Source: Syntrophomonadaceae bacterium (GTDB taxonomy: Bacteria > Bacillota > Dethiobacteria > DTU022). From it: 6,752 bases of DNA. The number at the start of each line of letters is the position of its first letter. The stretch's first letter is position 1. Under the pieces are notes generated by a model. That model did not search any database. It saw only the letters and a program-made list of their open reading frames with translations, and was not told where the DNA came from. The stretch lies in the NCBI GenBank assembly GCA_007127255.1, contig SKZS01000105.1, positions 1-6,752 of the forward strand, given 5' to 3'. Of the stretch, positions 6,426 through 6,752 are shown in pieces. The translations under genes were made by a program, and so were the position numbers.

Positions 6426-6441
6426 AATATTCGTAAATATT
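6426..6441. repeat. Inverted repeat AATATT-N4-AATATT before the regulator
   Basis: AATATT (6426-6431) and AATATT (6436-6441) flank CGTA, a perfect 6-4-6 dyad about 32-47 nt upstream of the regulator start and downstream of the candidate promoter. A 7-nt direct repeat CTTAGAA occurs at 6421-6427 and 6484-6490. It may be an operator or part of the leader; A+T-rich dyads also arise by chance. Confidence 0.35.
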
Positions 6442-6495
6442 AGAAGAAATCCTGCTTTAAGCCCCTTGATTTCTATATTAATTCTTAGAAAGGTA

Positions 6496-6504
6496 ATAAT
6501 ATCA
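6496..6504 (-). promoter_or_regulatory. Candidate extended -10 promoter for the operon
   Basis: The minus strand reads TGATATTAT, an extended -10 (TG-N-TATTAT) with five of six matches to TATAAT. No good -35 hexamer stands 17 nt upstream, which extended -10 promoters can tolerate. Transcription would start near 6489, giving a leader of about 95 nt before the TTG. A TTGACT at 6615-6610 lacks a good -10 partner. No sigma-54 element (GG-N10-GC with TGGCAC/TTGCW context) was seen in this region. Confidence 0.35.
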
Positions 6505-6545
6505 TGATTTTAAAGGTTTATGCCTGCATATCCTGTTTATGTGCG

Positions 6546-6588
6546 TCTCAGATTTATGAGAACACCCTGTTTTGGCAAGCACCCGGGT
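6546..6588. repeat. Cluster of short inverted repeats in the divergent intergenic region
   Basis: Three small dyads lie close together: TCTCA-GATTTA-TGAGA (6546-6561), AACA-CCC-TGTT (6561-6571) and the perfect 8-bp palindrome ACCCGGGT (6581-6588). They lie upstream of both the candidate operon promoter and the tRNA promoter. This position would suit regulator binding, but no T-run or long stem is present. The rest of 6395-6667 shows no ORF with a credible SD. Confidence 0.3.
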
Positions 6589-6620
6589 AAACTAATACCG
6601 GATGTGTTTAGTCAAGCTGG

Positions 6621-6649
6621 TTGAATTAATACGAAATAGCAATTATAAT
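6621..6649 (+). promoter_or_regulatory. Sigma-A promoter of tRNA-Leu
   Basis: TTGAAT (-35, 6621-6626) and TATAAT (-10, 6644-6649, perfect consensus) are separated by exactly 17 nt. Initiation would fall near 6656, about 12 nt before the mature tRNA 5' end, as expected for a tRNA gene. Confidence 0.85.
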
Positions 6650-6667
6650 AAATAGGTAAAAGCAAAC

Positions 6668-6752
6668 GCGGGCGTGGCGGAACTGGCAGACGCGCTGGAC
6701 TTAGGATCCAGTGGGGCAACCTGTGGAGGTTCGAATCCTCTCGCCCGCACCA
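6668..6752 (+). tRNA. tRNA-Leu (anticodon UAG)
   Basis: A complete 85-nt class II tRNA. The acceptor stem is GCGGGCG (6668-6674) with CGCCCGC (6742-6748), discriminator A, and the 3' CCA encoded in the DNA at 6750-6752. The D stem is GCG/CGC (6677-6679, 6691-6693) with a GG-containing loop. The anticodon stem CTGGA/TCCAG (6695-6699, 6707-6711) holds loop CTTAGGA with anticodon TAG at 6702-6704. A 13-nt variable arm follows, then the T arm GGAGG-TTCGAAT-CCTCT with one G-T pair. It reads CUN leucine codons. It is transcribed away from the operon and ends at the window edge, so its terminator or further tRNAs are not visible. Confidence 0.97.

Noticed and set aside
6546..6561. TCTCA-GATTTA-TGAGA hairpin considered as an intrinsic terminator
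   Set aside because: The stem is only 5 bp, it is not GC-rich and no T-run follows on either strand.
6571..6588. TGGCA-containing stretch considered as a sigma-54 promoter
   Set aside because: There is no GC at the required 10-nt distance from the GG, and the strand would point to the tRNA, which already has a sigma-A promoter.

Overview
The window looks like part of the chromosome of an anaerobic, low-to-moderate-GC Bacillota (Clostridia-like) bacterium. The reasons are strong AAGGAGG-type ribosome binding sites, frequent TTG/GTG starts, a methylmalonyl-CoA mutase split into two genes, and an arrangement that recalls the propionate-pathway (mmc) cluster described in the syntroph Pelotomaculum thermopropionicum. 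The taxonomic assignment is inference; no ribosomal marker is present.

Layout. One co-directional block on the minus strand fills positions 1-6394. In transcription order it encodes an NtrC/PAS-type regulator (6394-4706), succinyl-CoA synthetase beta (4676-3567) and alpha (3505-2630), methylmalonyl-CoA mutase large catalytic subunit (2598-916), its separate B12-binding small subunit (875-471), methylmalonyl-CoA epimerase (455-48), and the first codons of another gene that leaves the window (32-1). Gaps are 15-61 nt with no convincing terminator, so this is probably one operon. Positions 6395-6667 are a divergent intergenic region holding a candidate promoter for the operon, several short inverted repeats and a near-consensus sigma-A promoter for a plus-strand tRNA-Leu(UAG) gene at 6668-6752.

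How the genes work together. The enzymes interconvert succinate and (S)-methylmalonyl-CoA: succinate + CoA + ATP <-> succinyl-CoA (SucCD), succinyl-CoA <-> (R)-methylmalonyl-CoA (B12 mutase), (R) <-> (S)-methylmalonyl-CoA (epimerase). The truncated next gene might be the biotin-dependent carboxyltransferase/decarboxylase that links to propionyl-CoA, but too little is visible to say. The module can run towards ATP (propionate oxidation) or towards propionate; the sequence alone does not decide.

Most interesting feature. The first gene has the full architecture of a sigma-54 activator (N-terminal sensor region, PAS, AAA+, Fis-type HTH), and its Walker A is intact. Nearly every other signature is altered: GAFTGA reads GAMPGI, the Walker B aspartate is lysine, the sensor I asparagine is serine, both arginine fingers are replaced, the sensor II arginine is serine and the switch asparagine is aspartate. 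It is therefore probably a sigma-54-independent, ATPase-deficient regulator placed at the head of the catabolic operon.
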